A DNA stretch of 38,718 bases from Euzebyales bacterium. Its GTDB lineage: Bacteria; Actinomycetota; Nitriliruptoria; Euzebyales; Egibacteraceae. The stretch is from NCBI GenBank assembly GCA_013695145.1, contig JACDBB010000211.1, positions 1-38,718 of the forward strand, in the 5' to 3' direction. Position 1 is the first letter of the stretch. Each line of letters begins with the position of its first letter. Below the pieces are notes generated by a model, which saw only the letters and a list, made by a program, of their open reading frames with translations, ran no database searches and was not told the origin of the DNA. Shown here in pieces: positions 21,153 through 30,017 of the stretch. The position numbers and the translations under genes were made by a program.

Positions 21153-22406
21153 TCAGGCCAGCAGCGACCGGTAGAGCCCGGCGGTCCTGGCGGCGATCGC
21201 GGACCACGTGAAATGCGCCTCGACACGCGCGCGGCCGGCCCGACCCATGGCAGCGGCGCCCGCGGGGTCGGCGAGCAGTGCCGACAGCCGCTCGGCGAAG
21301 GCGAGCGCGAAGCCCTCGGGGTCCGCGGGCGAGCCGAACGGGTCGTCGCCCGGCTCGAAGGCCACGAGGTGCCCGGTCTCGCCATCGACCACGACCTCGC
21401 CGACGCCGCCCACAGCCGAGGCGACCACGGGGACCCCGCACGCCATGGCCTCGAGGTTGACCAGGCCGAATGGCTCGTAGATCGACGGGCAGGCGAGGAC
21501 GGAGGCGCAAGTGAGCACCTGCGCGACCTCGGGCTGCGGCACCATGCGGTCGACCCACAGGACGCGATCACCGAGCGCCTCGACACCGGCGCGCACCTCG
21601 GCGGCGATCTCCGGCGTGTCGGGGGCTCCGGCCAGCAGCACCAGCTGGACCTCCGGGTCCAGGTGGCGCGCGGCGTCGAGCAGGAGCGGCAACCCCTTCT
21701 GGCGCGTGACGCGGCCGACGTACACCACGGACGGCCGCGCCGGGTCCACGCCCATCGCCTCGGCGGCGGTCCCGCCCTGCGCGCGCCAGCGGTCGGGGTC
21801 GATGCCGTTGTGGATCACCGTGACCCGGTCGGGGTCGACGGCCGGGTAGCAGCGGAGCACGTCGTCGCGCATCCCGGCCGACACCGCGATGATCGCGTCC
21901 GCGCCCTCGAGCCCCGTCCGCTCGGCCCACGACGACAGCGCGTAGCCGCCGCCGAGCTGCTCGGCCTTCCACGGCCGCAGCGGCTCCAGGCTGTGGGTGG
22001 TGGCGACGTGCGGGACGTCGTAGCAGCGGCGTGCGAGGTCCCCGGCGAGGCTGGTGTACCAGGTGTGGCTGTGCACCAGATCGGCGCGCGCGACGCCGGC
22101 GACCATCGCCAGGTCGGTGGCGAGGTGGCGCAGCGCCGCCACGTGCGGACCGCGGCCGTCGAGCGCCTCCCACGTCCCGTAGGTGGCCGCCACGCGCTGG
22201 TCGTCGCGGGCCGCCCCGAAGCAGTGCACCGCGACCTCGGCGTGCTCGGCCAGCGCCGCCGTGAGCCCGTCCACGTGCACGCCCGCGCCGCCGTACACCT
22301 CGGGCGGGAACTCGCGCGTCAGGACCGCCACCCGCGGCCGGGACCGGGCCTGCGCATCCATGACGGTCGCTGCGCGATCGCCACCCCCAGGAGTGTGAGA
22401 ATCCAT
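21153..22406 (-). CDS. glgA: Glycogen synthase / maltose-1-phosphate synthase (GlgA/GlgM)
   Basis: GT4 glycosyltransferase of the corynebacterial-type GlgA. Enzymes of this group use ADP-glucose, and the mycobacterial GlgM makes maltose-1-phosphate for the GlgE pathway. RVAVLTREFPPEVYGGAGVH is at the N-terminus; YVGRVTRQKGLPLLLDA and EPFGLVNLEAMACGVPVV are in the C-terminal nucleotide-sugar domain. Two starts compete. The ATG at 22406 has GGAG 5 bases upstream and adds 15 residues (MDSHTPGGGDRAATV). The ATG at 22361 gives the family N-terminus but has no ribosome site, because the upstream bases are repeat B1. I chose 22406. It lies downstream of glgC, separated by 151 bases. Confidence 0.9.
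   Translation of the reverse strand: MDSHTPGGGDRAATVMDAQARSRPRVAVLTREFPPEVYGGAGVHVDGLTAALAEHAEVAVHCFGAARDDQRVAATYGTWEALDGRGPHVAALRHLATDLAMVAGVARADLVHSHTWYTSLAGDLARRCYDVPHVATTHSLEPLRPWKAEQLGGGYALSSWAERTGLEGADAIIAVSAGMRDDVLRCYPAVDPDRVTVIHNGIDPDRWRAQGGTAAEAMGVDPARPSVVYVGRVTRQKGLPLLLDAARHLDPEVQLVLLAGAPDTPEIAAEVRAGVEALGDRVLWVDRMVPQPEVAQVLTCASVLACPSIYEPFGLVNLEAMACGVPVVASAVGGVGEVVVDGETGHLVAFEPGDDPFGSPADPEGFALAFAERLSALLADPAGAAAMGRAGRARVEAHFTWSAIAARTAGLYRSLLA
22359..22404 (+). repeat. Dispersed repeat, short copy B1, overlapping glgA start
   Basis: It begins CATGACGGTCGCTGCGCGAT, almost the same as copy A2, then GCCACC and GTGTGAGAATCC. The first hairpin is intact apart from one mismatch; the second hairpin of the full element is missing. 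The element lies inside the probable 5' coding part of glgA on the opposite strand. Confidence 0.7.
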
Positions 22407-22414
22407 GTCAGCTC

Positions 22415-22458
22415 CATGGCCATCGCTGCGCGATGGCCCCACCGGGGATTGTGTGAGT
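22415..22458 (+). repeat. Dispersed repeat, copy B2, between glgC and glgA
   Basis: The first hairpin, arms GGCCATCGC and GCGATGGCC with loop TGC (22418-22438), is identical to that at 26050-26070, including the flanking CAT. The ATTGTG block follows at 22448-22453, then similarity fades. Same orientation as B1. On the glgA strand it forms the 5' leader just before the ribosome site. Confidence 0.8.
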
Positions 22459-22478
22459 GCGCCTCCGTAGGCTGGTTT

Positions 22479-22534
22479 GACACTGTGTCGGAACAGCCAC
22501 GCATAGCGCAGGAATCTCGACACGGTGTCGACAC
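22479..22534. promoter_or_regulatory. Paired operator-like palindromes upstream of glgA
   Basis: GACACTGTGTC (22479-22489) and GACACGGTGTC (22519-22529) are two copies of GACACnGTGTC whose centres are 40 bases apart, about four helical turns. The second overlaps a perfect 12-base palindrome GGTGTCGACACC (22523-22534). They lie 73-128 bases before the chosen glgA start and 24 bases beyond the glgC stop. Binding by a dimeric regulator is inferred. Confidence 0.45.
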
Positions 22535-22557
22535 CGGGGCGCTCGGGCGGTCACGAC

Positions 22558-23793
22558 TCAGACATCCACCTTCTGGCCCTTGCCGATCACCACGATGCCG
22601 TCGCCGGAGACGGTGAACCGCTCGCGGTCGCGGTCGAGGTCAACGCCGATCCGCGCGCCCTCGGGGACGCGCACGTTCTTGTCGATGATCGCGTTGCGCA
22701 CGACCGCGTGGCGGCCGACGTCGACGTTCTGCATCAGCACCGAGCCCTCGACCTGCGCGTAGGAGTGCACGAACACGCCGGGCGACACGACAGAGCCGGC
22801 TACCTCACCCCCCGAGACGACGACGCCCGCGCACACCATCGAGTTGACCGCGTGGCCCACCCGCCGCTCGTCGCTGAACACGAACTTGGCGGGCGGGAAG
22901 GGCTCGCGGTAGGTGAGGATCGGCCAGCGCCGGTTGTAGAGGTTGAACACCGGATGGATCGAGATGAGATCCATGTGCGCGGCGTAGTACGCGTCCAGCG
23001 TCCCGACGTCGCGCCAGTAGGACTTGTCGCGCTCGGTCTCGCCCGGGACGAGGTTCTCGGCGAAGTCGTAGACCCGCGCCTCGCCCGCCTCGACCATCAT
23101 CGGGATGATGTCCCCGCCGAGGTCGTGCCGGGAGCCCCGGTCGGTCGCGTCGGTCGTGACCGCCTCGATCAGCGCCGACGCGGTGAACACGTAGTTGCCC
23201 ATCGACGCGTACACCTGGTCGGGGGCGTCGGCCAGGCCCGTCGCGTCCTTGGGCTTCTCCCGGAAGGCGGAGATGGTGCGGCCGTCAGCCGCCGTCTCGA
23301 TGACGCCGAACTGGTCGGCCTGCTCCAGCGGCGCGCGGATCGCCGCGACCGTCACCCCCGCTGCCGACGCGATGTGGTCGGACAGCAACTGCCGGGGATC
23401 CATGCGGTAGATGTGGTCGGCCCCGAACACGATGACATAGTCGGGGCGCTCGTCGCCGAGCAGGTTGAGGTTCTGGAAGATGGCGTCCGCAGAACCGGAG
23501 AACCAGTGCGGCCCCTTGCGCATCTGCGCCGGCACCGGGGTGACGTAATGGCCGAGCAGCGGCGACAGCCGCCACGTCTGGGCCAGGTGCCGGTCGAGGC
23601 TGTGGCTTTTGTACTGGGTCAGCACCACGATGCGCAGGTACCCGCCGTTGACCAGGTTGGACAGCACGAAGTCGACCAGCCGGTAGTCGCCGCCGAACGG
23701 CACGGCGGGCTTGGCCCGGTCCAGCGTGAGCGGCGCGAGCCGCTTCCCCTCGCCGCCGGCGAGGACCATCGCGAGCACGTGGGGACCGGGCAC
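22558..23793 (-). CDS. glgC: Glucose-1-phosphate adenylyltransferase
   Basis: Makes ADP-glucose from glucose-1-phosphate and ATP, the committed step of glycogen synthesis. It has [20 protein letters not shown], the catalytic-domain [27 protein letters not shown] and [11 protein letters not shown]. The substrate-site GNYVF and [13 protein letters not shown] follow, then a left-handed beta-helix C-terminal domain. The length is 411 residues. The GTG at 23793 is 6 bases after a TAGGGT box, so the mRNA may be leaderless; GTG at 23778 is an alternative. It feeds the glgA product downstream. Confidence 0.95.
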   Translation of the reverse strand: MPGPHVLAMVLAGGEGKRLAPLTLDRAKPAVPFGGDYRLVDFVLSNLVNGGYLRIVVLTQYKSHSLDRHLAQTWRLSPLLGHYVTPVPAQMRKGPHWFSGSADAIFQNLNLLGDERPDYVIVFGADHIYRMDPRQLLSDHIASAAGVTVAAIRAPLEQADQFGVIETAADGRTISAFREKPKDATGLADAPDQVYASMGNYVFTASALIEAVTTDATDRGSRHDLGGDIIPMMVEAGEARVYDFAENLVPGETERDKSYWRDVGTLDAYYAAHMDLISIHPVFNLYNRRWPILTYREPFPPAKFVFSDERRVGHAVNSMVCAGVVVSGGEVAGSVVSPGVFVHSYAQVEGSVLMQNVDVGRHAVVRNAIIDKNVRVPEGARIGVDLDRDRERFTVSGDGIVVIGKGQKVDV

Positions 23794-23798
23794 GCGGT

Positions 23799-23804
23799 CA
23801 CCCT
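23799..23804 (-). promoter_or_regulatory. Candidate -10 box of glgC
   Basis: On the minus strand TAGGGT fits TAnnnT and ends 5 bases before the GTG start, consistent with a leaderless or near-leaderless transcript. The same bases (AGGG) could instead act as a weak ribosome site. No clear -35 seen. Confidence 0.3.
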
Positions 23805-23850
23805 ACACGGCACGCCGCGCCGGACGCGGACCACGCTGACGCGGTGCGGA

Positions 23851-24417
23851 TCAGCCGAACAGCTCGGGCAGCGGCAGGCGGAACCCCGGCATGACGTCGC
23901 CACCGGTGAGCGTCTGCTCGCCGCGCAGCAGCTGAGCCGTGCCGTCGGGGTGATGCTCGGCCACCATCCGCCGGTCCGGGTAGACCACCCACACGAGCCG
24001 GGTCCCCGCGTCCAGCCAGGAGGCCGTCTTCTCGGCGACCTGCGTCGCCCGGTCGGCCGGGGACACGACCTCCACCGCCAGGTCGGGTGCCATGGCCTGG
24101 AACCCGGCGAGCGCCTCGGGTGCGGGCAGGCGGTCGCCGCGGACGAACGCGGCGTCGGGGGCGCGGACGGTGTCAGGGTCACGGGACAGCAGGAACCCGG
24201 TCTCCGCCGCGAACGTCTCGCCGATCCCGCTCTCAAGCGCGAACACGGTGAGGCAGGAGCCGATCCTTGCGGCGAGGATTCCGTGCATGCCTCCCGCGGG
24301 TGACATCTGGCGGAGCTTCCCTTCGACCAGCTCGTAGCGCCACCCGTCGTCGGGCAGCTCCAGGAGCCCATCGGAGGTCGCCGGCGCCTCCGTCCGCGTG
24401 GGCGCCTCGCTGCTCAT
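23851..24417 (-). CDS. Uma2-family (DUF820) restriction-endonuclease-like protein
   Basis: PD-(D/E)xK-fold protein of 188 residues. The pattern is WRYELVEGKLRQMSPA (first Glu), RAPDAAFVRGDRLP (Asp), PDLAVEVVSPADRATQVAEK (Glu and the Lys/Glu of the core), then LVWVVYPDRRMVAEHHPDG. The ATG at 24417 has AGGAGG 8 bases upstream; the frame runs further upstream but without similarity. Uma2 proteins are common in cyanobacteria and actinobacteria, often many per genome, and their role is uncertain. It sits alone between glgC and the ABC binding-protein gene with no methylase or partner. Confidence 0.85.
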   Translation of the reverse strand: MSSEAPTRTEAPATSDGLLELPDDGWRYELVEGKLRQMSPAGGMHGILAARIGSCLTVFALESGIGETFAAETGFLLSRDPDTVRAPDAAFVRGDRLPAPEALAGFQAMAPDLAVEVVSPADRATQVAEKTASWLDAGTRLVWVVYPDRRMVAEHHPDGTAQLLRGEQTLTGGDVMPGFRLPLPELFG

Positions 24418-24536
24418 CTGGGACACCTCCTGGCAGCGCCGGTCCTGTGGCAGGCCAGCGTACGCCGACTCGGCGACGAAAGCCGGGCACGCTGGTGCTG
24501 CTCGCCCTCCCGGCGACATGTGCGGCCGATTCACAC

Positions 24537-25997
24537 TCAGCCGGTGGTCGTGAAGCAGGCCCCTTCGAGTTCGTAGCTCTCTGCGGTCGGACCCGTGAAG
24601 AAGTCCTCCACCAGCGTGGCGCCGGTGGCCGCCTCAGGGTCCGGGCGGAAGATGACGCTCTGCCGCACGACCGCCTCGTTGGGGTCGCCGGCAAGGTTGC
24701 CAGCGCCCTCGGGGAGCATCCCCTCGTAGTCGACCGACTCGATCTGGCCGATGGCCTCCAGCAGCCCGGCTCGGGTCAGGTCGCCGTTGGAGGCCGCCTG
24801 TTCGAGCGCCGCCCTCAGCGGGTAGCTCCACGCCCAGCCGGAGGTGTAGCCCTCGTTGGGGTCGACGTCACCGAGGGCCTCACGCATCGCCTCGTGCCCT
24901 GGGGTGTCGGCGTCGTAGGGCGGCCATGGCCCCGACAGCAGCACGAGGCTCTCGACCGCGGGCGCGGCCGGGCTGTCGAGCAGGCCCTTGTTCCAGCTCG
25001 GGCCGGTGAACATGAACTGCCCGGCGTACCCCTGGGCGGCCGTCTGGCCGACGATGGCCCCGGCGTCCGCCGGTCCGGTCGTGACGATGACGAGGTCCGG
25101 CTGCTGCTGGACGATGCCGCTGATCGCGCCCGCCTGGTTGTCTGGGCCCTGCCCGGTCTCGATGTTGGTGAACTCGATCCCGTTGGCCTCTGCGGCGACG
25201 GCGACACCGGCCGCGGCGTCGCCACCGTAGTCGCCGGGGTAGCCAACGGCGATCACCGATCCGACGCCGCCGTCGACGTTCTCCACGGCGTAGTCGACCT
25301 GGTTCATGGCCTCCAGGCAGTAGTTGATGCCCGACTCGACGATCACGTCCTCGAACGCCCACAACGACGTCCACGACGCGGGCGCGCCGACGATCTGGTC
25401 GGTCTCCATGTCGTCGATGATCGCGGCGGTCGTGGGTGAGCCCAGCGTCTGCGCCAGGGCGAGCACGTCGCCCTTGATGGCCTGGTACTCCTGGTTGTGA
25501 CGCTCGGGGTTGTACTCGTTGTCGCGGACGTGCTCGGAGACGTCGACGTCGAACCCGCCGATGCCGCCGTCGGCGTTGACGCGACTCCAGAAGGCCGCCT
25601 GGGCGTCGGTGATCGGGTTGGCCAGCGCGGCGAACGGCCCGACGGTCAGGTCGGAGATCGTGCCGAGATAGATGCAGCCGTTGTCGGGGTTGGCGGCCTC
25701 GGGGCACGCCTGGTCGGTGACACCGACGTCGAACTCGACGTCGCCGGCCGCGGCCTGCTCGCCGTCGGTCTCCTCCTCCGTCGCGCCGGCGGGCTCCTCG
25801 TCCGTGGCGTCGGGGGTCTGGATCGCGGTGTCCGCCTCGGTGGGCGCGCCGGTGTCGGCGGGCTCCTCGGTGAGGTCGGCCTGGGTGTCCTCGAGCGCCT
25901 CGTCACCGCCGCCGCCCGCGTCCCTGCACCCGGTGGCCAGCAATGCGAGGACGGCGAGCAGCGCCAGCGTGCGCTTGGTCCTGATCTTTGTCGTCAT
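24537..25997 (-). CDS. ABC transporter substrate-binding lipoprotein (Liv type)
   Basis: Periplasmic-binding-type lipoprotein for the LivFGHM importer encoded upstream. The signal peptide ends in the lipobox LLATGC (Cys24). An acidic, Thr/Glu-rich linker to about residue 85 tethers the domain to the membrane. The type I binding fold follows (CIYLGTISDLTVGP, FWSRVNADGGIGGF, GYPGDYGG, IVTTGPADAGAIVGQT). The length is 486 residues, long for the family because of the linker. The start at 25997 has AAAGGA 8 bases upstream. It is the last gene of the operon, separated from livM by repeat C. The ligand is not evident; a carboxylic acid is possible given the adjacent acyl-CoA ligase. Confidence 0.9.
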   Translation of the reverse strand: MTTKIRTKRTLALLAVLALLATGCRDAGGGGDEALEDTQADLTEEPADTGAPTEADTAIQTPDATDEEPAGATEEETDGEQAAAGDVEFDVGVTDQACPEAANPDNGCIYLGTISDLTVGPFAALANPITDAQAAFWSRVNADGGIGGFDVDVSEHVRDNEYNPERHNQEYQAIKGDVLALAQTLGSPTTAAIIDDMETDQIVGAPASWTSLWAFEDVIVESGINYCLEAMNQVDYAVENVDGGVGSVIAVGYPGDYGGDAAAGVAVAAEANGIEFTNIETGQGPDNQAGAISGIVQQQPDLVIVTTGPADAGAIVGQTAAQGYAGQFMFTGPSWNKGLLDSPAAPAVESLVLLSGPWPPYDADTPGHEAMREALGDVDPNEGYTSGWAWSYPLRAALEQAASNGDLTRAGLLEAIGQIESVDYEGMLPEGAGNLAGDPNEAVVRQSVIFRPDPEAATGATLVEDFFTGPTAESYELEGACFTTTG

Positions 25998-26046
25998 GCG
26001 CTTTTCCTTTCGCTCCCGGACCGCAGCGGTCCCGGAATCAGCCTCT

Positions 26047-26118
26047 CATGGCCATCGCTGCGCGATGGCCACAACCTCCGATTGTGAGAACCGCCCTCGC
26101 AAGCTCGGGCGGCATTCA
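26047..26118 (+). repeat. Dispersed two-hairpin repeat, full-length copy C
   Basis: Best copy of the family, about 72 bases. Hairpin 1 has perfect 9-base arms GGCCATCGC / GCGATGGCC with loop TGC (26050-26070). Next come ACAACC, CGATTGTGAGAA, then hairpin 2 with arms CCGCCC (26091-26096) and GGGCGG (26107-26112) around TCGCAAGCTC. It ends CATTCA. It lies between the livM stop and the binding-protein start, where it may stabilise or terminate part of the mRNA. Confidence 0.85.
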
Positions 26119-26122
26119 GGTG

Positions 26123-27256
26123 TCAGTAAGAGAAGGGCCAGCCCTTCCAGTAGTTGCGGATGCGGATCCACAGGCCGAACAGGCCGCGGGGTTCGAAGAT
26201 CAGGAAGCCGACGATCAGCAGGCCGTACAGCATGACCTCCAGGTCCGCCGTCGAGATCAGGCCGCCGCCGCGCGCCCCCTCGCCGATGAACGGCAGAAAG
26301 CGGGGCAGCAGTTGGGTGAAGCGGGGCAGGAGCGTGATGAACAGTGCCCCCATGATCGAGCCCGAGATGGTGGCGACCCCTCCGATCAGGACCATGGCGA
26401 TGAAGCGCACGCTCATCAGGAGGTTGAACGAGTTGGGATCGATCGTCCGGGTCAGGGTGTACAGCAGCGCCCCGGCGACCCCGGCGTAGGCGGACGAGAT
26501 CGCGAAGGCCAGGAGCTTGGAGCGGGTCAGGTTGACGCCGATCACCTCGGCGGCGATGTCGCGGTCCCGCACGGCGGCGAACGCGCGTCCCACCTTGGAC
26601 CGGGCCAGGTTGCGGCCGAGCAGCGCTGCGACGAGCAGCAGCACGAACGTGAACAGGTACGCCTTCTGCGCCCCGTCGAGCCCGCCGCCCGCTCCGGTGA
26701 TCGACACCCCGAAGAGCGCGGCTTGCACCCCGTCGCGCCCCACCCCTGGGCCGCCGGTCACGCTGCGCCACTCACGGAACACGTGCTCGCCGAGGAACAC
26801 CAGCCCCAGGGTGACGATCGCCAGGTACAGCCCGCGCAGGCGCGCGGCCAGCGGCGCCACGATCAGGCCGACAAGGCCGGGAACCAGCGCGGCCGCGGGC
26901 AGCCACACGATCATCGGCAGGCCGAAGCCGAGCAGGCGCGCGTCGGGGTCGCCGGACAGCACGGCGGCGGTGTAGGCGCCGAGGCCCACGAAGAAGGCGT
27001 GGCCGAGCGAGACCTGCCCGGCGTAGCCCGTGACCAGGTTCAGCCCGATGGCGCCGATCGCCGCCGCGAAGGCCGTGGCCAGCAGCAACAGCAGCGGGTT
27101 GCCGAGCACGAACGGCGCGGCGGCCGCGAGCATCACGATCGCGAGCACCCCCCAGCGCTTGCCGGGCGTGTTGAGCAGGGCGGCGTCGGACTCGTAGCTG
27201 GTGTACAGCTCGGGTCGGCCGCGCCGCGTGGGGTCTGACCGGACGCTGGCCGTCAT
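26123..27256 (-). CDS. livM: Branched-chain-type ABC transporter permease LivM
   Basis: Second membrane subunit of the importer. It has about ten hydrophobic segments and the family signatures GLNLVTGYAGQVSLGHAFFV, LRGLYLAIVTLGLVF, VGRAFAAVRDRDIAAEVIGV (ATPase-contact loop) and FEPRGLFGLW near the C-terminus. The length is 377 residues. The ATG at 27256 overlaps the livH stop by four bases (ATGA); the frame continues upstream but overlaps livH. It works with LivH as the pore and LivF/LivG as the motor. Confidence 0.94.
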   Translation of the reverse strand: MTASVRSDPTRRGRPELYTSYESDAALLNTPGKRWGVLAIVMLAAAAPFVLGNPLLLLLATAFAAAIGAIGLNLVTGYAGQVSLGHAFFVGLGAYTAAVLSGDPDARLLGFGLPMIVWLPAAALVPGLVGLIVAPLAARLRGLYLAIVTLGLVFLGEHVFREWRSVTGGPGVGRDGVQAALFGVSITGAGGGLDGAQKAYLFTFVLLLVAALLGRNLARSKVGRAFAAVRDRDIAAEVIGVNLTRSKLLAFAISSAYAGVAGALLYTLTRTIDPNSFNLLMSVRFIAMVLIGGVATISGSIMGALFITLLPRFTQLLPRFLPFIGEGARGGGLISTADLEVMLYGLLIVGFLIFEPRGLFGLWIRIRNYWKGWPFSY

Positions 27257-28143
27257 ACGCGCTCCACCTCCGGCGTGCCGAACAGCCCGTAGGGCCTGAC
27301 CAGCAGCACGAGCAGCAGCACCACGTAGGGGGAGACCAGCTGGAAGTTGTTGCCGAGCCACGGCGCGTACGTGGGCTGGTAGGTGCCGACCAGCGCCTCG
27401 ATCACGCCGACGACGAGGCCGCCGATCACCGCGCCGCCCACGGAGTCCAGGCCGCCGATGATGATCGCCGGCAGCGCCTTCAGCGCGATGATCCACGTCT
27501 GCTGGTCGATCGACTGCCCGGTCCCGACGAACGTGCCGGCCAGGGCCGCCAGCGCCCCGGCGATCGCCCACGACAGCGCGAAGGTGACGCCGACCGAGAT
27601 GCCCTGGGTCAGCGCGGTCTCCTGGTCGAGCGCCGTCGCGCGCAGCGCAAGCCCGATCCGCGAGTAGCGGAAGAAGGCGAACAGCAGGGTCACCACCACG
27701 GCAAGGGTGACGATCATCGCCAGGTAGCGCTGCTGGACGAACACGCCGCCGACGTCGAAGGACTCCAGTCCCCACGGGTTGGCGATCGCTCGCAGGTTGG
27801 TGCCCAGGAGGCGGTTGACGACCACGCGGATCACGATGTCCACGCCGATGGTGATGATCGCGATCACGAACACCGGCTTGCCGATCATCGGCCGCAGCGC
27901 CGTCCGCTCGACGGTCAGCCCCAACAGGGCCGCGAGAGCCATCGCGCCCGCCACCGCCGCGGGGAACGGCAGGCCCGCCTGTCCCAGGTAGATCACCGCC
28001 GTGGCTCCCGCGACCATCAGCGCCGGCTGCGCGAAGTTCACCACCGACGTCGACTTGTAGATGATCACGAAGCCCAGGGCGAGCAGCGCGTAGACCGACC
28101 CGTTGCCCAGCCCTGCGACCAGCGCCTGCAGCAGCCGGGTCAT
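27253..28143 (-). CDS. livH: Branched-chain-type ABC transporter permease LivH
   Basis: First membrane subunit of the importer, 296 residues with about eight helices. It starts MTRLLQALVAGLGNGSVYAL. Typical motifs are GFVIIYKSTSVVNFAQ, GLALRATALDQETALTQGIS (ATPase-contact loop), LPAIIIGGLDSVGGAVIGG and VLLVRPYGLFG. The ATG at 28143 overlaps the acyl-CoA synthetase stop by four bases, and its own stop overlaps livM, so livH is translationally coupled on both sides. Confidence 0.94.
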   Translation of the reverse strand: MTRLLQALVAGLGNGSVYALLALGFVIIYKSTSVVNFAQPALMVAGATAVIYLGQAGLPFPAAVAGAMALAALLGLTVERTALRPMIGKPVFVIAIITIGVDIVIRVVVNRLLGTNLRAIANPWGLESFDVGGVFVQQRYLAMIVTLAVVVTLLFAFFRYSRIGLALRATALDQETALTQGISVGVTFALSWAIAGALAALAGTFVGTGQSIDQQTWIIALKALPAIIIGGLDSVGGAVIGGLVVGVIEALVGTYQPTYAPWLGNNFQLVSPYVVLLLVLLVRPYGLFGTPEVERV

Positions 28144-30017
28144 CCGCGCGCCGACTCTTGCGTGGCGCCGCCGTAGATGTCCTCGATCAGGTCGCCGAAC
28201 AGGTGGGCCATCGCCGACCGCTTCACCTTCTGGGTCGCGGTCAGCTCGCCGTCGTCGTGATCGAGCTCCTTGGGCAGCATGCGGAACTGCTTGATCTGCT
28301 CGGTCCGCGCGAACCTGGCGTTCGTGGCGTCGACCACGCCCTGGACGAGGGTGCGCACCTCGTCCTTCTCCGCGAGGTCGCGGTACGTCGTGTAGGCGAT
28401 CCGGCGGCGCTGCGCCCACTCACCGACGGTGTCGAGCTCGATGCCGATCAGCGCGGCCAGGAACGGCCGCCGGTCACCGATGACGACCGCCTCCTTGACG
28501 AAGGGTGAGGCCTTCAGCGAGTTCTCCAGCTCGCTGGGGGCGATGTTCTTGCCGCCTGCGGTGATGATGATGTCCTTGAGGCGGTCGGTGATCTTGACGT
28601 GCGTGCCGTCGACCCACACGCCCACGTCGCCGGTGTGCAGCCACCCGTCCGCGTCCTTCGCCTCGGCGGTCGCCTCCGGGTTGCGCCAGTAGCCGACGAA
28701 GACGCCGGCGTGGCGGGTCTGGATCTCGCCGGTCTGCTCGTCGATGCGCAGCTCGACGCCGTCCTGGGGCTCACCGACCGTCCCCAGCTTGACCCGGCCC
28801 GCCCGGTTGCCGGTGGCGACCGCAGTGTTCTCGGTCATCCCGTACACCTCGTGCATCGGCACGCCGATGCCCATGAACCACTCGAGCACCTCGGGGGCGA
28901 TCGGCGCGGCGCCGGAGGCTGCGAAGCGGCACTCGCGCAGCCCGATGCGATCCCGCAGGGCACGGAACAGGAACACGTAGCCGACCGCGTACAGGACGCG
29001 CGTCGCCGCGGTGTGATTGCCCCCGTGCGCCACCATGGTTCTGCCGATCCGCGCCGCCGCCGCCATCCAGAGCGCGTAGTTCGCACGCTTGAGCGCCGAG
29101 GCCGACGCCATGCGGATGTGCACGCCGGCGTGGACCTTCTCCCAGATGCGCGGCACCCCGAAGAAGATCGTCGGCTGCACCTCGCGGAGGTTCTGCTGGA
29201 CGGTGTCGATGGACTCGGCGAAATGAACGACCGGGCCGCCGGCGAGGTGGAACCAGGTCGTGAAGATGCGCTCCGCCACGTGGCACAGCGGCAGGTAGGA
29301 CAGCGTCACGTCGTCGGTCGACGGGGGCGGGTCGGTGAAGCCGCCACCATCGACCAGCGTGCGGATCGCAAACTCCACGTTGGTCACCGAGAGCATCGCG
29401 CCCTTGGGCGGGCCGGTGGTGCCGGACGTGTAGATCAGGGTCATCACGTCATCGCCGCTGGCCCGCGCCATGCGCCGCTCGAGCGCGTCGGGGTCGGCGG
29501 TCCTGTGCCGCTTCCCGAGCGCCACGAAGTCGTCCCAGTACAGCAGTCGGTCGTCGTGGTAGCGGCCGCGAACACCGCGCGGCTCCACGTAGACGATGCG
29601 CTCGAGGTCGCCGAGCCCGTCCGCGACCTCCAGGGCCTTGTCGACCTGCTCCTGATCCTCGGCCACCAGGATCTTGGCGCCCGAGTCGCCCAGCAGGTAG
29701 GCCACCTCGGGGGCGGGGTTGGTGGGGTACAGGCCCATGGTCATCGCGCCGACCGCCACCGTGGCGAGGTCGGTGTACAGCCACTCGGGGCGGTTCTCGG
29801 AGCCGACGGCGACCCGGTCGCCGGGCTCGACGCCCAGCGCGAGCAGCGCGTGCCCGACGTCTTGCACGGTGTCCCAGTAGTCCGCCCAGGTGATGTCCCG
29901 CCAGATCCCGAGGTCCTTCTCGCGCATGGCCACCTGGTCGGGCGCCTCGTCGGCCCACGATCGGAGGCGCGCCACGATCGTCGCGATCCGGACCGCCGGT
30001 TCGAGCGGGGCCGCCAT
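28140..30017 (-). CDS. Long-chain acyl-CoA synthetase (AMP-binding)
   Basis: Adenylate-forming ligase of 625 residues that activates a carboxylic acid to its CoA thioester. The P-loop is TLIYTSGTTGPPKGAMLS, the gate/linker region is EVYGMTENTAVATGNRAGRV, and the hinge is GWLHTGDVGVW followed by KDIIITAGGKNIAPSELE. The C-terminal ATQKVKRSAMAH has the catalytic-type lysine region. It belongs to the FadD15/FAA-like long-chain group; chain specificity cannot be fixed by eye. It sits inside the Liv importer operon: its ATG shares one base with the livG stop and its stop overlaps livH. This argues that it acts on the imported substrate. Confidence 0.92.
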   Translation of the reverse strand: MAAPLEPAVRIATIVARLRSWADEAPDQVAMREKDLGIWRDITWADYWDTVQDVGHALLALGVEPGDRVAVGSENRPEWLYTDLATVAVGAMTMGLYPTNPAPEVAYLLGDSGAKILVAEDQEQVDKALEVADGLGDLERIVYVEPRGVRGRYHDDRLLYWDDFVALGKRHRTADPDALERRMARASGDDVMTLIYTSGTTGPPKGAMLSVTNVEFAIRTLVDGGGFTDPPPSTDDVTLSYLPLCHVAERIFTTWFHLAGGPVVHFAESIDTVQQNLREVQPTIFFGVPRIWEKVHAGVHIRMASASALKRANYALWMAAAARIGRTMVAHGGNHTAATRVLYAVGYVFLFRALRDRIGLRECRFAASGAAPIAPEVLEWFMGIGVPMHEVYGMTENTAVATGNRAGRVKLGTVGEPQDGVELRIDEQTGEIQTRHAGVFVGYWRNPEATAEAKDADGWLHTGDVGVWVDGTHVKITDRLKDIIITAGGKNIAPSELENSLKASPFVKEAVVIGDRRPFLAALIGIELDTVGEWAQRRRIAYTTYRDLAEKDEVRTLVQGVVDATNARFARTEQIKQFRMLPKELDHDDGELTATQKVKRSAMAHLFGDLIEDIYGGATQESARG

